Assembly (NCBI GenBank): GCA_003635255.1
Contig: PYJC01000159.1
Coordinates: 1 to 54,221, forward strand
DNA from: Candidatus Poribacteria bacterium
Lineage (GTDB): Bacteria > Poribacteria > WGA-4E > WGA-3G
Reading direction: 5' to 3'
Length of the DNA stretch: 54,221 nucleotides
The translations under genes and the position numbers were made by a program. Below are positions 15,274-22,680 of this stretch, in pieces (positions within the stretch are counted from its first letter, which is position 1; each line of letters begins with the position of its first letter). The notes under the pieces were generated by a model, which did no database searches, was not told the origin of the DNA, and saw only the letters and a list, made by a program, of their open reading frames with translations.

Positions 15274-15383
15274 AGTAATTTATCAAAAACGGTGGTTTTA
15301 TCCGTCTCTGGTTGTGCGGTGAGATCACCGGCGAGTGTGGCGAGCAGGTAGCCCGCGAGTGTTAGTATGGAACCGAACGCCAT
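15270..15383 (-). pseudogene. 37-residue remnant of the MHFRQKL membrane-anchor family
   Basis: The frame reads MAFGSILTLAGYLLATLAGD and continues TAQPETDKTTVFDKLL, matching residues 10-45 of the anchors at 19969-20592 and 50862-51333. The first nine residues (MHFRQKLTF) are lost where leader copy 2 joins. What remains is a membrane anchor that ends in ATGA overlapping the next gene. It may now serve only as a translated leader. Confidence 0.65.
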
Positions 15384-15414
15384 AAAAGTGACTTTCGGCT
15401 TTGATTGTAAATCA

Positions 15415-15518
15415 ACGGGGATTAACCGTAACCGTTTCTGCCCGTGTGAATGGGTGGACGGGGCATCAACGGGGATTGTTGATGTCACACCCCCGTCCAA
15501 ACGGTTGGATATAGTATA
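15415..15518 (-). promoter_or_regulatory. Promoter -10 and three-tier leader RNA, copy 2
   Basis: On the minus strand TATACT (15518-15513) is followed by AACCGTTT/AAACGGTT (15499-15506 with 15430-15437), GGACGGGG/CCCCGTCC (15456-15463 with 15491-15498) and CATCAAC/GTTGATG (15464-15470 with 15478-15484). The 3' side carries GGTTACGGTTAATCCCCGT. Every stem keeps pairing relative to copy 1 despite base changes. No clear -35 is seen. It precedes 15270-15383 and the outer-membrane gene. Confidence 0.65.
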
Positions 15519-15545
15519 GCACACCAAAACAAGAGGGGAAAGCAA

Positions 15546-16066
15546 AAATCATGACACAGGGCGGGGGATTCATGAGTCAACGTCACAGGGCGGGAGTCAA
15601 AGCACAGTATCAGATAGTATTGGTCTCGGTCTCGTGCGTTCATCTTTACCTTCCCTCTAAATCTCTCAAAACAACGCTCATCATCATTTATCTATCATCC
15701 CTCGGATCGTAACGCGCCCGACAACCGCCTCGCGTACGCGTGCGCGCGTGCGTTAAAGAGTGTTTAAAATATCTACTTAAAAGTGTTTAAAGGATGGCGA
15801 ACACAGTGACAGTGCGGTTCCGTGCGGTGTACGATTGCAATTTCGCGTCAATTTTGACGCGTTTTTGCAATAAGATTGCAATTTCGCGTCAATTTTGACG
15901 CGTTTTTGCAATTGTGGATAACTTTTTTCGCAAAAATCGCCCAAAGGTGTGCTGTCACTGGTTATTTTAATCTTATGATACTCTGTGGATAACTCGGCAT
16001 TTTGGGCGAAAAAGTGCGTTTTCGGTGTGAAAATACCCCAGAAAACGCACTGAAAAAACGCACGAA
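15546..16066. other. Candidate replication origin (iteron-like repeats and DnaA boxes)
   Basis: This 520-base region holds no convincing gene. Two near-perfect tandem units (about 15833-15871 and 15874-15912) each contain the palindrome CGCGTCAATTTTGACGCG flanked by ttgcaat. Exact DnaA-box matches TGTGGATAA occur at 15913-15921 and 15984-15992. Alternating CG/GC sequence (15731-15755) and A/T-rich stretches lie nearby. Together with the adjacent replication-type protein this is the layout of a plasmid or phage-plasmid origin. Confidence 0.5.
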
Positions 16067-17143
16067 TCAAGCGTTTTTTGCCGTCCTTTTGGCTTCAGAC
16101 AAGTGACTGTGCAAGTCGTAAAATTCATCGACCCCATCTCGAAGTTGAACCAATCCCTGAATGTACTCCGCCCGTTGCTCGTCTGTCATTCCCTCCATCT
16201 TCTGAATTTGAGGCATTGATGGCTTGCGACCAACGGCATCCTCAAACGCCTTGCAAAACGGTTGATTGCGTCTCCTCTTCTCTTTCCGTTCCGCTTTCTT
16301 ATCAACACCCGCCTGTCCCATCTTGGCGGTTGTTTGCTTAACGCCCGATAGGTGGACGCGGAGACCAGACGATTTTATAATGTCGAGTAGATTCGGGTCC
16401 TTGGCATCGAGTGACGCAATGCAAGCCAAGATACATCGCGGTTGAACACCGAGACGACTGGCAACCTCGCCAATGTTCAACCAGTGCGAATTACCTGACT
16501 CAAGATCGATGTTGAGAGAGGCAATCATCAGAAACTTAATCTCTGTTGAGTTACAGCCTGCCTTGCAGATGTCGGTGAAATACTCGCTTGACCATGAGAG
16601 ACAATAGAGCGCATCCGTCTTTTGATAGCGCAGTAACCCGCACTTTGCACGAGCGACATACTCAATAAAGTCAGAATGAGGTAAATCGGGATTGAGAAGA
16701 TACTCGCGCTGTCCAGATGACATCCCCCTGTGGACCTCTCTTTTCCAGACGGTTAATCGATCGGGTAGAGGTGAATCCGATAGTCTTTCGGTCACAAACT
16801 TTAATTGCTTCACCTTTGCGAAAAGTTTTTGAGAGGATGGAATCCAAGGCATCGTTGCCTTGGTGATACCGTTGTTGCGCTCGACTTGCATGAACCCGCC
16901 TTCCTCAAGAGATGAAAGCGCATCATAAACCGATCTTTCGCAAATGGAAATCTTGTCAGCGAGTTCAGGAACGGTAAAGGGGTGGGAAACACCTGTGTTG
17001 AGCGTACAGCCAAGCGACAGCCCCCCGCATGTCTTGATTTCGGAAGCGGTAAGATTCAACAAAGAGTTGCATAGTCTGGAATCCCACACGAGCGCGTGAA
17101 GTGGAAATGAAAATTGATTTGAAACACGATTTGAAACAGACAT
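16067..17143 (-). CDS. Two-helix-turn-helix protein, possible replication initiator, 358 residues
   Basis: Residues about 60-100 form a winged helix (FTVPELADKISICERSVYDA), and about 220-245 a second helix-turn-helix (LNIGEVASRLGVQPRCILAC). The C-terminal third is strongly basic (KKAERKEKRRRNQPFCKAFE) and helical. Two winged domains in series are found in many plasmid initiators, but I cannot match a named Rep family, so a large transcription regulator remains possible. The gene faces the iteron-like region 15833-15992 with its 3' end, and its 5' side has the palindrome ATACGAAAGCGTAT directly before the start and no ribosome site. Confidence 0.6.
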   Translation of the reverse strand: MSVSNRVSNQFSFPLHALVWDSRLCNSLLNLTASEIKTCGGLSLGCTLNTGVSHPFTVPELADKISICERSVYDALSSLEEGGFMQVERNNGITKATMPWIPSSQKLFAKVKQLKFVTERLSDSPLPDRLTVWKREVHRGMSSGQREYLLNPDLPHSDFIEYVARAKCGLLRYQKTDALYCLSWSSEYFTDICKAGCNSTEIKFLMIASLNIDLESGNSHWLNIGEVASRLGVQPRCILACIASLDAKDPNLLDIIKSSGLRVHLSGVKQTTAKMGQAGVDKKAERKEKRRRNQPFCKAFEDAVGRKPSMPQIQKMEGMTDEQRAEYIQGLVQLRDGVDEFYDLHSHLSEAKRTAKNA

Positions 17144-17171
17144 AAATATACGCTTTCGTATTTTTGTCTCG

Positions 17172-17350
17172 TATCAAACCGCATCCTATGCTATAATGGG
17201 GCACGGTTTGATAGAGTCATAGGTGATGCAGAATGTTGGCGCACTCTGCGAATAGAGCGAAACCTCACAGGAGAAACGAAATTCCCATAAATGGGTCGGC
17301 ATATCAAATCAACAAGCCTGGCGGCATAATCCGCCAGGCTTTTATTTTGC
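17172..17350 (+). ncRNA. Candidate small RNA with own promoter, operator and terminator
   Basis: An extended -10 (TGCTATAAT, 17189-17197) is enclosed in the perfect inverted repeat TATCAAACCG (17172-17181) / CGGTTTGATA (17205-17214). About 120 bases further comes an intrinsic terminator: AGCCTGGCGG, loop CATAAT, CCGCCAGGCT, then TTTATTTT (about 17325-17350). No good frame is contained; the long plus-strand frame here runs through the terminator. The RNA is divergent from 16067-17143 and could control it, as copy-control RNAs do; that is inference. Confidence 0.6.
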
Positions 17351-17559
17351 CTTCCTTAACGACCGCCATCTTCAAATTTTCACCATCGGCAAACCGTCTA
17401 ACCGTATTCGTTCGCTCCTCGATAGACGAGAAACCGTCAACATACCCTATTATACCAGAAAGAGAAAAAATTCGGTTGCTCCTTTATGCTTTTTTTATCT
17501 GATTTTCATGAAACTATATTTTGTGTTGACACCCTTTTGCGTTTTCCTTTATAATTCTA

Positions 17560-17829
17560 ATCCTTGATCCTTGGCTATTTATGCTTTTTTTCATGTGCTT
17601 TTCCTTATCAGAAAAGCGCATAAACAAAAGCTTCGCAAGGCTCCCGGAACGCTTTTGCTGATGTAAACGCGTTTACTGCTTTTAATTATCGAAAAGCATT
17701 TCGATAAAGAAAAGCTCAGTAAAAGCAAGGGCAGCTCCTAGTTTTATTAGGTGCGCCGCAGGTGTTGTGAGCACCCGCGACGCTATGCACTGCCACAGAG
17801 TAGGTGTGACAGCGCTGGTTTCTATTATA
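17560..17829 (-). ncRNA. Candidate structured RNA sharing a hairpin with the iscB upstream region
   Basis: On the minus strand an extended -10 TGCTATAAT (17832-17824) starts the unit. The RNA would carry a GCGTCGCGGGTG / CACCTGCGGCGC stem, a CCTA/TAGG stem and, at 17678-17715, a long hairpin with inner stem TTATCGAAA-TGCT-TTTCGATAA and an outer GCTTTT/AAAAGC. The same hairpin with a changed but still paired inner stem (TTATGTAAA/TTTACATAA) lies upstream of iscB at 28715-28752. It has no coding content. It may be an orphan omega-like RNA or another non-coding RNA. Confidence 0.5.
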
Positions 17830-18255
17830 GCAGATAACAAATATTAGATTTTGTATGTTATACAACGATAGAGACCAGCCCCTTACGGGACGATTGCCCG
17901 AACCCCTCCCGTTTTGTCACCCCCATCAGTCCATTTTTAATATATTTAGAGTGGCGAATCAACACCAGATGCACCTGAACCTTTGTGGGTTCTCTGTTCT
18001 GGTTGTGCGTCCATTGCGAGTCCGTCGCATTTCGGCTTTTTGCCCGACTCGTCGACGTGTCGGGCAAAAAGTCTCTGGCAATGCTTTGCCATAAATAAAA
18101 GCATTCGACGTATTCATGCCGTTTTTTTCTGACCCACAGGGTGCATAGGACGGTGACGGATAGCACGGGGCGGAATGCCTATCCCGTCTCATTGCCGCAA
18201 TCACCTCTGGCGACATTCACCACCAGATCAATTACTAAACGCATGGGAGGAGATT
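17830..18255. other. Non-coding stretch with a 13-bp hairpin
   Basis: No gene is supported here. The only clear structure is a perfect hairpin, CTTTTTGCCCGAC (18036-18048), loop TCGTCGACGT, and its complement at 18059-18071. It can be read as a terminator-like or REP-like palindrome. A near copy with one extra C (TTTTTGCCCCGAC) lies at 34553-34587. Confidence 0.6.
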
Positions 18256-19071
18256 ATGCACTTTAGACAGAAACTCACCTTTATGGCGTTGGGGAGTGCG
18301 TTGGTTTTACTTAGCTTGTTTGGATGTGGTGGCGATGAGGAACATGAAAGTGATTCTGTGCTCGATGAAGATAACCAAATCCCAACCATCACCATCAAGG
18401 AAATCTCGCGCGAGAAAGTAGATGAGATTGCAGTACACGGAGAAGAAATGTGGAGTCAGGTAAAAATCAAGTGGCGGCTTTCTGCATCCTCTGCTCCGAA
18501 AACCGATCTAGCGGTTATGGTGGAAATTGGTGTTAAGGCAAACAGACATCATCTAAACATCCCTGATCGGCCGAGTTGGGTTATCATCCCCAAGTCACAG
18601 AAACATTCAGAAACGTTCAGTGACACTTTAGCTAAGAAAGGGATTATAATTCACCCTTTGCCTGTGCGCTCCGTTGTGGGAGAAGGGTTAGTACCCAACG
18701 TTAAAAATCTTCCGAGTAAGACACGCGGAGGACATTACATCCCAGAGGACTACGACTTTCCCCTATACGAAGTGGGGAAACCGTCAACACTGGTAGTGGA
18801 GGGAGAACTACTTGGTTTAACCGCCCGATTCTGGAACTCTACCCCAGGATATAGGCGTGTACTTAGGAAAAACGATGTGCTGGTGATAATTTTTACTAAC
18901 CCACCTAAAAACGTAACAATCAATGGCAAGCCCGCCACTGTGAAAGGTAAAATTGCGACTCTCGCTGGTCCACATGCGGGTTCAGGATACACTAATTTCA
19001 AGATTGCATGGGATAATGGACCTAAGGGTACACCCGAGATTTACTCTACTACTTTCAATGTCCAACCATAG
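18256..19071 (+). CDS. Lipoprotein of the MHFRQKL family, 271 residues
   Basis: ATG 18256 follows GGAGGAGATT. The first 26 residues (MHFRQKLTFMALGSALVLLS then LFGCGG) are a lipoprotein signal with lipobox LFGC, so the protein is anchored to a membrane by its Cys. The mature part is beta-rich; its last 75 residues (NVTINGKPATVKGKIATLAG) look like an Ig-like or carbohydrate-binding fold, as in other secreted proteins of this lineage. The signal region is shared with 19969-20592 and the truncated 50862-51333, but there the segment is a plain anchor. Confidence 0.75.
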   Translation: MHFRQKLTFMALGSALVLLSLFGCGGDEEHESDSVLDEDNQIPTITIKEISREKVDEIAVHGEEMWSQVKIKWRLSASSAPKTDLAVMVEIGVKANRHHLNIPDRPSWVIIPKSQKHSETFSDTLAKKGIIIHPLPVRSVVGEGLVPNVKNLPSKTRGGHYIPEDYDFPLYEVGKPSTLVVEGELLGLTARFWNSTPGYRRVLRKNDVLVIIFTNPPKNVTINGKPATVKGKIATLAGPHAGSGYTNFKIAWDNGPKGTPEIYSTTFNVQP

Positions 19072-19091
19072 GTTAGTCATCGTTGGTTTAT

Positions 19092-19256
19092 ATGTCGCCG
19101 CAAATCAGTAGAGCGTTTGGAATAGGTATATCCGTTATTGCCTCACCTAATCCACTTGTTCAACTGGTAGCTGTGCCGATTTACTTTGCGATTTTTTTGC
19201 CACCCCTACTTTTGATACGATGGCTTATCAGAAGGCGAAAATCCGAGCCTCGATGA
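19092..19256 (+). CDS. Small membrane protein, 54 residues
   Basis: ATG 19092 opens a frame reading MSPQISRAFGIGISVIASPN, then a hydrophobic stretch (LVQLVAVPIYFAIFLPPLLL) and a basic tail (RRRKSEPR). A single hydrophobic span followed by positive residues is typical of small inner-membrane proteins. No strong ribosome site is present. Confidence 0.45.
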   Translation: MSPQISRAFGIGISVIASPNPLVQLVAVPIYFAIFLPPLLLIRWLIRRRKSEPR

Positions 19257-19315
19257 CGACCAACGACCGCAAAAAATGAAAGCACCTTTGAACATCACCA
19301 TCAACGGGGCCGCTT

Positions 19316-19921
19316 ATGACACAAACTGAAGACCAAATCAGAGATTGCGTTGTCCGGTACCTACGAAAAGCATTCCGCATGCATATCATAGAGGGCATAT
19401 CCGGTCGATTCCTTTTTTACATTAAGAAGGAATACCACATCCAGTTTGGTAGAGACAGAAGCGGTAGAGCAGACCTTGCGCTACTTTCAAGCGACGATGA
19501 GCCTATAGTCATTGTGGAATGTAAACGTCTTGGTTACACTGGCGAGGGCATTGAGCAATTAAAATCCTATATTAACGCGACAAGGGCACAGTTGGGGATA
19601 TTTGCCAACAGCCCAAACCCCAACAACTGGATTTATTTCGACCGGGGCAACATCAACAAACTCACCGAGATAGATCGCGAGAGATTTGAAGCGCGTGTTT
19701 GGGAGGAACGCAAAGCACTACGGGACCGTGAACCACTGTTTACGACCAAAATTAAAGATGTTCACAAGGCTGTCGAGACGATTAACTCTTTTTGCAGTGA
19801 GCGCAAGGAAACATATAAACACAAAAGTGATATTAACGAATTTATCAAATACCGTTCAGCGGATAAAATTGGAATCCCGTTAAGCGAAATAAAAAAGGAA
19901 CTTGAAAACTTTGACGAATAA
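19316..19921 (+). CDS. Stand-alone type I restriction HsdR N-terminal nuclease domain, 201 residues
   Basis: Residues 1-125 match the HsdR_N (PD-(D/E)XK nuclease) fold: GRADLALLSS carries D53, and IVIVECKR carries E68 and K70, the metal-binding and catalytic set. The motor domains of HsdR are absent, and no hsdM or hsdS is nearby. Proteins with only this domain are widespread in mobile regions and may act as nucleases or predicted type I-like inhibitors. The last 75 residues are helical and charged. The start has a weak ribosome site. Confidence 0.75.
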   Translation: MTQTEDQIRDCVVRYLRKAFRMHIIEGISGRFLFYIKKEYHIQFGRDRSGRADLALLSSDDEPIVIVECKRLGYTGEGIEQLKSYINATRAQLGIFANSPNPNNWIYFDRGNINKLTEIDRERFEARVWEERKALRDREPLFTTKIKDVHKAVETINSFCSERKETYKHKSDINEFIKYRSADKIGIPLSEIKKELENFDE

Positions 19922-19968
19922 ACGTCACAATGCCCCACCGAACAAGGCGGGGCGAAATGGAGGATATT

Positions 19969-20592
19969 ATGCACTTTAGACAGAAACTCACCTTTATGGC
20001 ATTCGGTTCCATACTAACACTCGCAGGCTACCTGCTCGCCACACTCGCCGATGATCTCACCGCACAACCAGAGACGGATAACCCCACCGTTTTTGATAAA
20101 ATTGTTTGTCGTCAATTAGAGGTTGTTGATTCATTAGGGACCCATCTGATTGAACTAAGTCCCTACAGATTAAAGGTTGTTGATGCCGCACAGAACCAGA
20201 TGGAACTAAGGTCCTACAGCTTAGAGGTTGTTGATGCCGCACGGAACCATGTGATTCAACTAGGTATAGGTACCAACGGATCCGGCGCAAGCATAAGTAT
20301 TGATGATTTTGGGAAAAACATTGTTCGGATTGGTCCCGTAATTTTTAAGCATAGCGGAGAAGGTGGCCCCAGGAGGGCAGGATGGATTTCGGTGGGGGCA
20401 GTTGGGTTAGGCGGGAGCGAATACGGTGGGCAGATACGGATTGACGACTATACGCCGGGCGATCCTGCTATCTTTGGTAATATGGGCGAACCGCCCTGTG
20501 TCGAATTAGGAGTTGATGACAAAGAGCAAGGTTTTATCCGTGCCTGGCCTTCTGGCGATACCTGGCCTGAGGCTTCAGAAACTGGGGAGTAA
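19969..20592 (+). CDS. Membrane-anchored repeat protein of the MHFRQKL family, 207 residues
   Basis: ATG 19969 follows GGAGGATATT. Residues 10-30 are the anchor (MAFGSILTLAGYLLATLADD). Residues about 48-95 contain three tandem units built on LEVVDSLGTHLIELS, LKVVDAAQNQMELRS and LEVVDAARNHVIQLG, followed by a Gly-rich beta region with SEYGGQIRIDD. The fold is probably a beta-helix-like stack displayed outside. Close copies are the truncated gene at 50862-51333 and the remnant at 15270-15383; the bases before the start (aatgccccaccgaac... ggcgaaatggaggat) are also shared, so whole units were duplicated. Confidence 0.75.
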   Translation: MHFRQKLTFMAFGSILTLAGYLLATLADDLTAQPETDNPTVFDKIVCRQLEVVDSLGTHLIELSPYRLKVVDAAQNQMELRSYSLEVVDAARNHVIQLGIGTNGSGASISIDDFGKNIVRIGPVIFKHSGEGGPRRAGWISVGAVGLGGSEYGGQIRIDDYTPGDPAIFGNMGEPPCVELGVDDKEQGFIRAWPSGDTWPEASETGE

Positions 20593-20703
20593 TGCTTTGC
20601 CTTGAGCGAGCGCGTAGCAGATTGCAATCAAGATGATGATAGCCACGATGACTCGAAGGATGCGGATGAGTCGTGGAGAAGGTGGGTCAAAGTTTATCAT
20701 CAT
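20575..20703 (-). CDS. Possible small membrane protein, 42 residues, antisense
   Basis: The minus-strand frame from ATG 20703 reads MMINFDPPSPRLIRILRVIV, then AIIILIAICYALAQGKALLP and a stop, i.e. a basic N-terminus and one hydrophobic segment. GTGAGG lies upstream. It occupies the gap between two plus-strand genes and overlaps the end of the first by 18 bases. The reading is plausible but unsupported by any homologue in the window. Confidence 0.35.
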   Translation of the reverse strand: MMINFDPPSPRLIRILRVIVAIIILIAICYALAQGKALLPSF

Positions 20704-20745
20704 GCCTCACATATTCTACTAGCCGGGCAAGAAAGGAACGTAAAA

Positions 20746-21324
20746 ATGTTACGCAATCTATCCCTTAATTTGCTCCTTATTCTCTCTCTTTTTGTATCCG
20801 CCTGTTCACCCCCTGTTATCAGTGTGACGGAACATCAAAAAGTAACCTTTAATAAAGATTCTACCATCACGATAGCTGCCGAGACAATGAAATTAAAACG
20901 CTTTCGGTACGAACTCGAACATGCACTTTTAGCGAGAGGATACAATATTGTTACGCGAGAAGTTGCTATTATGAAATCAAAGTTAGATGTCGATTTAGAT
21001 TTGAACGATAAGAAAGTTGTCGGTGATTTAGAGTCATACCATGTAACAGAGTTAAATTCGGTTTACTCCTTAACACTTTACCACGATTCAACCGTCATAT
21101 ACGGCACGTTGACAGACCTGAGAACAGGGCATCTGGTCAAGTCTCTGAAAGTTGCTCCTAACTTCCAGCCATTGTCCACGGTTTGTCAGATGCTTATTGA
21201 CAGAATGGAAGGGTTGACTCATGAACCCAACACCCGTGTAGAAACACCAAAACTATCACGTTTGAGTTTGGTTTTAGGTGTAACCGCTCTATTTCTGCTG
21301 ATGGCCATTATGCTGAGCGACTAA
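20746..21324 (+). CDS. Lipoprotein with C-terminal membrane segment, 192 residues
   Basis: I start at ATG 20746, preceded by GAAAGGAACG, because it gives a clean lipoprotein signal (LSLNLLLILSLFVSACSPP, lipobox VSAC). The mature domain is alpha/beta (FRYELEHALLARGYNIVTRE), and residues about 173-190 form a hydrophobic tail (LSLVLGVTALFLLMAIMLS). The protein would be held to the envelope at both ends. No named family. Confidence 0.65.
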   Translation: MLRNLSLNLLLILSLFVSACSPPVISVTEHQKVTFNKDSTITIAAETMKLKRFRYELEHALLARGYNIVTREVAIMKSKLDVDLDLNDKKVVGDLESYHVTELNSVYSLTLYHDSTVIYGTLTDLRTGHLVKSLKVAPNFQPLSTVCQMLIDRMEGLTHEPNTRVETPKLSRLSLVLGVTALFLLMAIMLSD

Positions 21325-21333
21325 CCGCCTTTT

Positions 21334-21438
21334 TTAATCGCCCTTATATTTGGCAATTGCGCCCTGCTCGGAGAGCACCTGTTCGGCATAATGCGCGGGC
21401 ATCTTTGGGTCTTTCCACCTGCCCGCCTGTTGCATCTC
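21334..21438 (-). pseudogene. 3' remnant of a second tyrosine recombinase
   Basis: Read on the minus strand this piece encodes EMQQAGRWKDPKMPAHYAEQ followed by VLSEQGAIAKYKGD and a stop. This is identical residue for residue to the end of the intact recombinase 23002-23961, yet the DNA differs at about nine positions, all synonymous. The piece includes the catalytic W and Y of that family. The rest of the gene is gone; the break is at about 21440, next to a half copy of the leader element. Confidence 0.85.
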
Positions 21439-21467
21439 TCTCCCTCGCATCGTCGCGAAAAAGCGCA

Positions 21468-21491
21468 GAAACGGTTACGGTTAACCCCCGT
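21468..21491 (+). promoter_or_regulatory. Half copy of the three-tier leader element (copy 4)
   Basis: The 3' half of the leader (gaaacggttacggttaaccc) is present 35 bases before the ATG of 21526-21966, without the promoter half. A similar half copy lies at 53201-53220 upstream of 52722-53165. This conserved piece at four gene starts suggests it carries function on its own. Confidence 0.5.
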
Positions 21492-21525
21492 AAAATTGAC
21501 AACAGCAGAAAAGCAGGGAGAAGCG

Positions 21526-21966
21526 ATGAAATTCAGTATCAACCGAAATGCACTTCTCAAAGCGTTACAATCCGTGCGTGTGACGGTTGCGAGTCAGGAA
21601 TCGCTTGCGTCACTCTTCGAGGTATCTGTTTCCGCAACGGATGCGGGTACGGTCGTGGTCACGGCGGGCGATAGTCGAAACACGAAGTCTACGCTTAGAT
21701 CTTCGGGTGTTTCGACTATCATTCAGCGCACAATTGATGCGGAAGTCACGCAAGCGGGGACTGTGGTGTTGCCTATCAAGCGGTTCAGTCGGATACTTCA
21801 GAGTGCTACAGCCGAAACCGCAGACTTTACGATGCGGGTAAGCGGGCAGGTGGAAATCCAGTGTGGCTCACAACGGTTTCGACTCGGTGAGTCACGCGGC
21901 GATGCACGGTCTGACGATGACGAATCGGAATCGCCGTTCCGAGTAAAGATGTCGAAGATGCGATAA
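21526..21966 (+). CDS. DNA polymerase III beta (sliding clamp) domain I protein, 146 residues
   Basis: Residues 1-125 match domain I of DnaN: MKFSINRNALLKALQSVRVT at the start, then FEVSVSATDAGTVVVTAGDS and VVLPIKRFSRILQSATAETA. Normal DnaN has about 365 residues in three domains; this frame stops after one. ATG 21526 follows CAGGGAGAAGCG. At the stop the frame one base back stays open to 22583 (see next entry), so either a frameshift has split a longer fusion or domain I is used alone. It is not the genomic housekeeping clamp judging from the context. Confidence 0.75.
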   Translation: MKFSINRNALLKALQSVRVTVASQESLASLFEVSVSATDAGTVVVTAGDSRNTKSTLRSSGVSTIIQRTIDAEVTQAGTVVLPIKRFSRILQSATAETADFTMRVSGQVEIQCGSQRFRLGESRGDARSDDDESESPFRVKMSKMR

Positions 21967-22583
21967 CCCTTGAGTGGGTCGACTTATCGCGAACGAAGCG
22001 CGTAATCAAAAAACCGATTGTCAAACGAGAGCAACCAAAACTGGAACGTAGCACCATCACCCGCGAGGTAAGCCATCACCCCCCAGTTCGGATAACGGCA
22101 CCGTCGAGGCTTACAGAGACCAAACCGCACTCGCTGATACCAACAGAGCAGAACGTCACACTCGACGCGGCGGCTCCCATCACAACCACCGCGGACCTTC
22201 CGACTGTCCCGAATGGACTTCCTACGGGTACGCCTTCAACGACTTTAGGTGATGGACAGCGGCGCGGCGGCGGATTGACTGATGGATTTCGGCGTGGCGG
22301 GGGGCGCGGCGGCGGGATGCGCTCGGGTATCAGAAAAACGGGCGAGACGGACGGGCTCGGTGGCGTGGGGTCGGTCGATACATCCGACTTTGGATTGGTG
22401 CCGAAAAACGAACTCGGCGCGGTGCTCCGGGGCGATGGTCCTGACATCTGGGGACATATACGCTTGATCCGACTGAAACACTCGCTTGCGGACTGGTGGC
22501 AGGACCCGACCGCAATACCGAGTTTTATCCAGTGGCTAAAGGAGAACACCCAAATCCAAGCCGACATGAAGAGAGTCAGATAA
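21921..22583 (+). CDS. Shifted open frame continuing the clamp gene (possible frameshifted fusion)
   Basis: From 21921 to the stop at 22583 one frame is open for 220 codons. It starts inside the clamp gene in the -1 frame (IAVPSKDVEDAITLEWVDLS), has a Pro/Thr-rich linker, a Gly/Arg-rich stretch (RRGGGLTDGFRRGGGRGGG) and a compact C-terminus (DIWGHIRLIRLKHSLADWWQ). No good start codon and ribosome site is seen for most of it; a TTG at 22275 could start only the last 102 codons. A clamp-domain/linker fusion broken by a single indel, or made by ribosomal shifting, would explain it. Confidence 0.45.
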   Translation, partial: RIGIAVPSKDVEDAITLEWVDLSRTKRVIKKPIVKREQPKLERSTITREVSHHPPVRITAPSRLTETKPHSLIPTEQNVTLDAAAPITTTADLPTVPNGLPTGTPSTTLGDGQRRGGGLTDGFRRGGGRGGGMRSGIRKTGETDGLGGVGSVDTSDFGLVPKNELGAVLRGDGPDIWGHIRLIRLKHSLADWWQDPTAIPSFIQWLKENTQIQADMKRVR

Positions 22584-22680
22584 ATGGAAATTACCGTAGG
22601 GGCTCTCTATCTCGTCGGAATAGCCCCTTGCTACAGAGTGCCTAGCAGACAGAGCAGAGACGCAAAGTGGTTTTTAGCGA

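Noticed and set aside
15777..16070. 97-residue minus-strand frame across the origin-like repeats
   Set aside because: Its sequence is made of the translated tandem repeats and has no ribosome site or protein-like composition; the DnaA boxes and palindromes explain the region better.
17233..17502. 89-residue plus-strand frame
   Set aside because: It reads through a clear intrinsic terminator and has no ribosome site; a non-coding RNA fits better.
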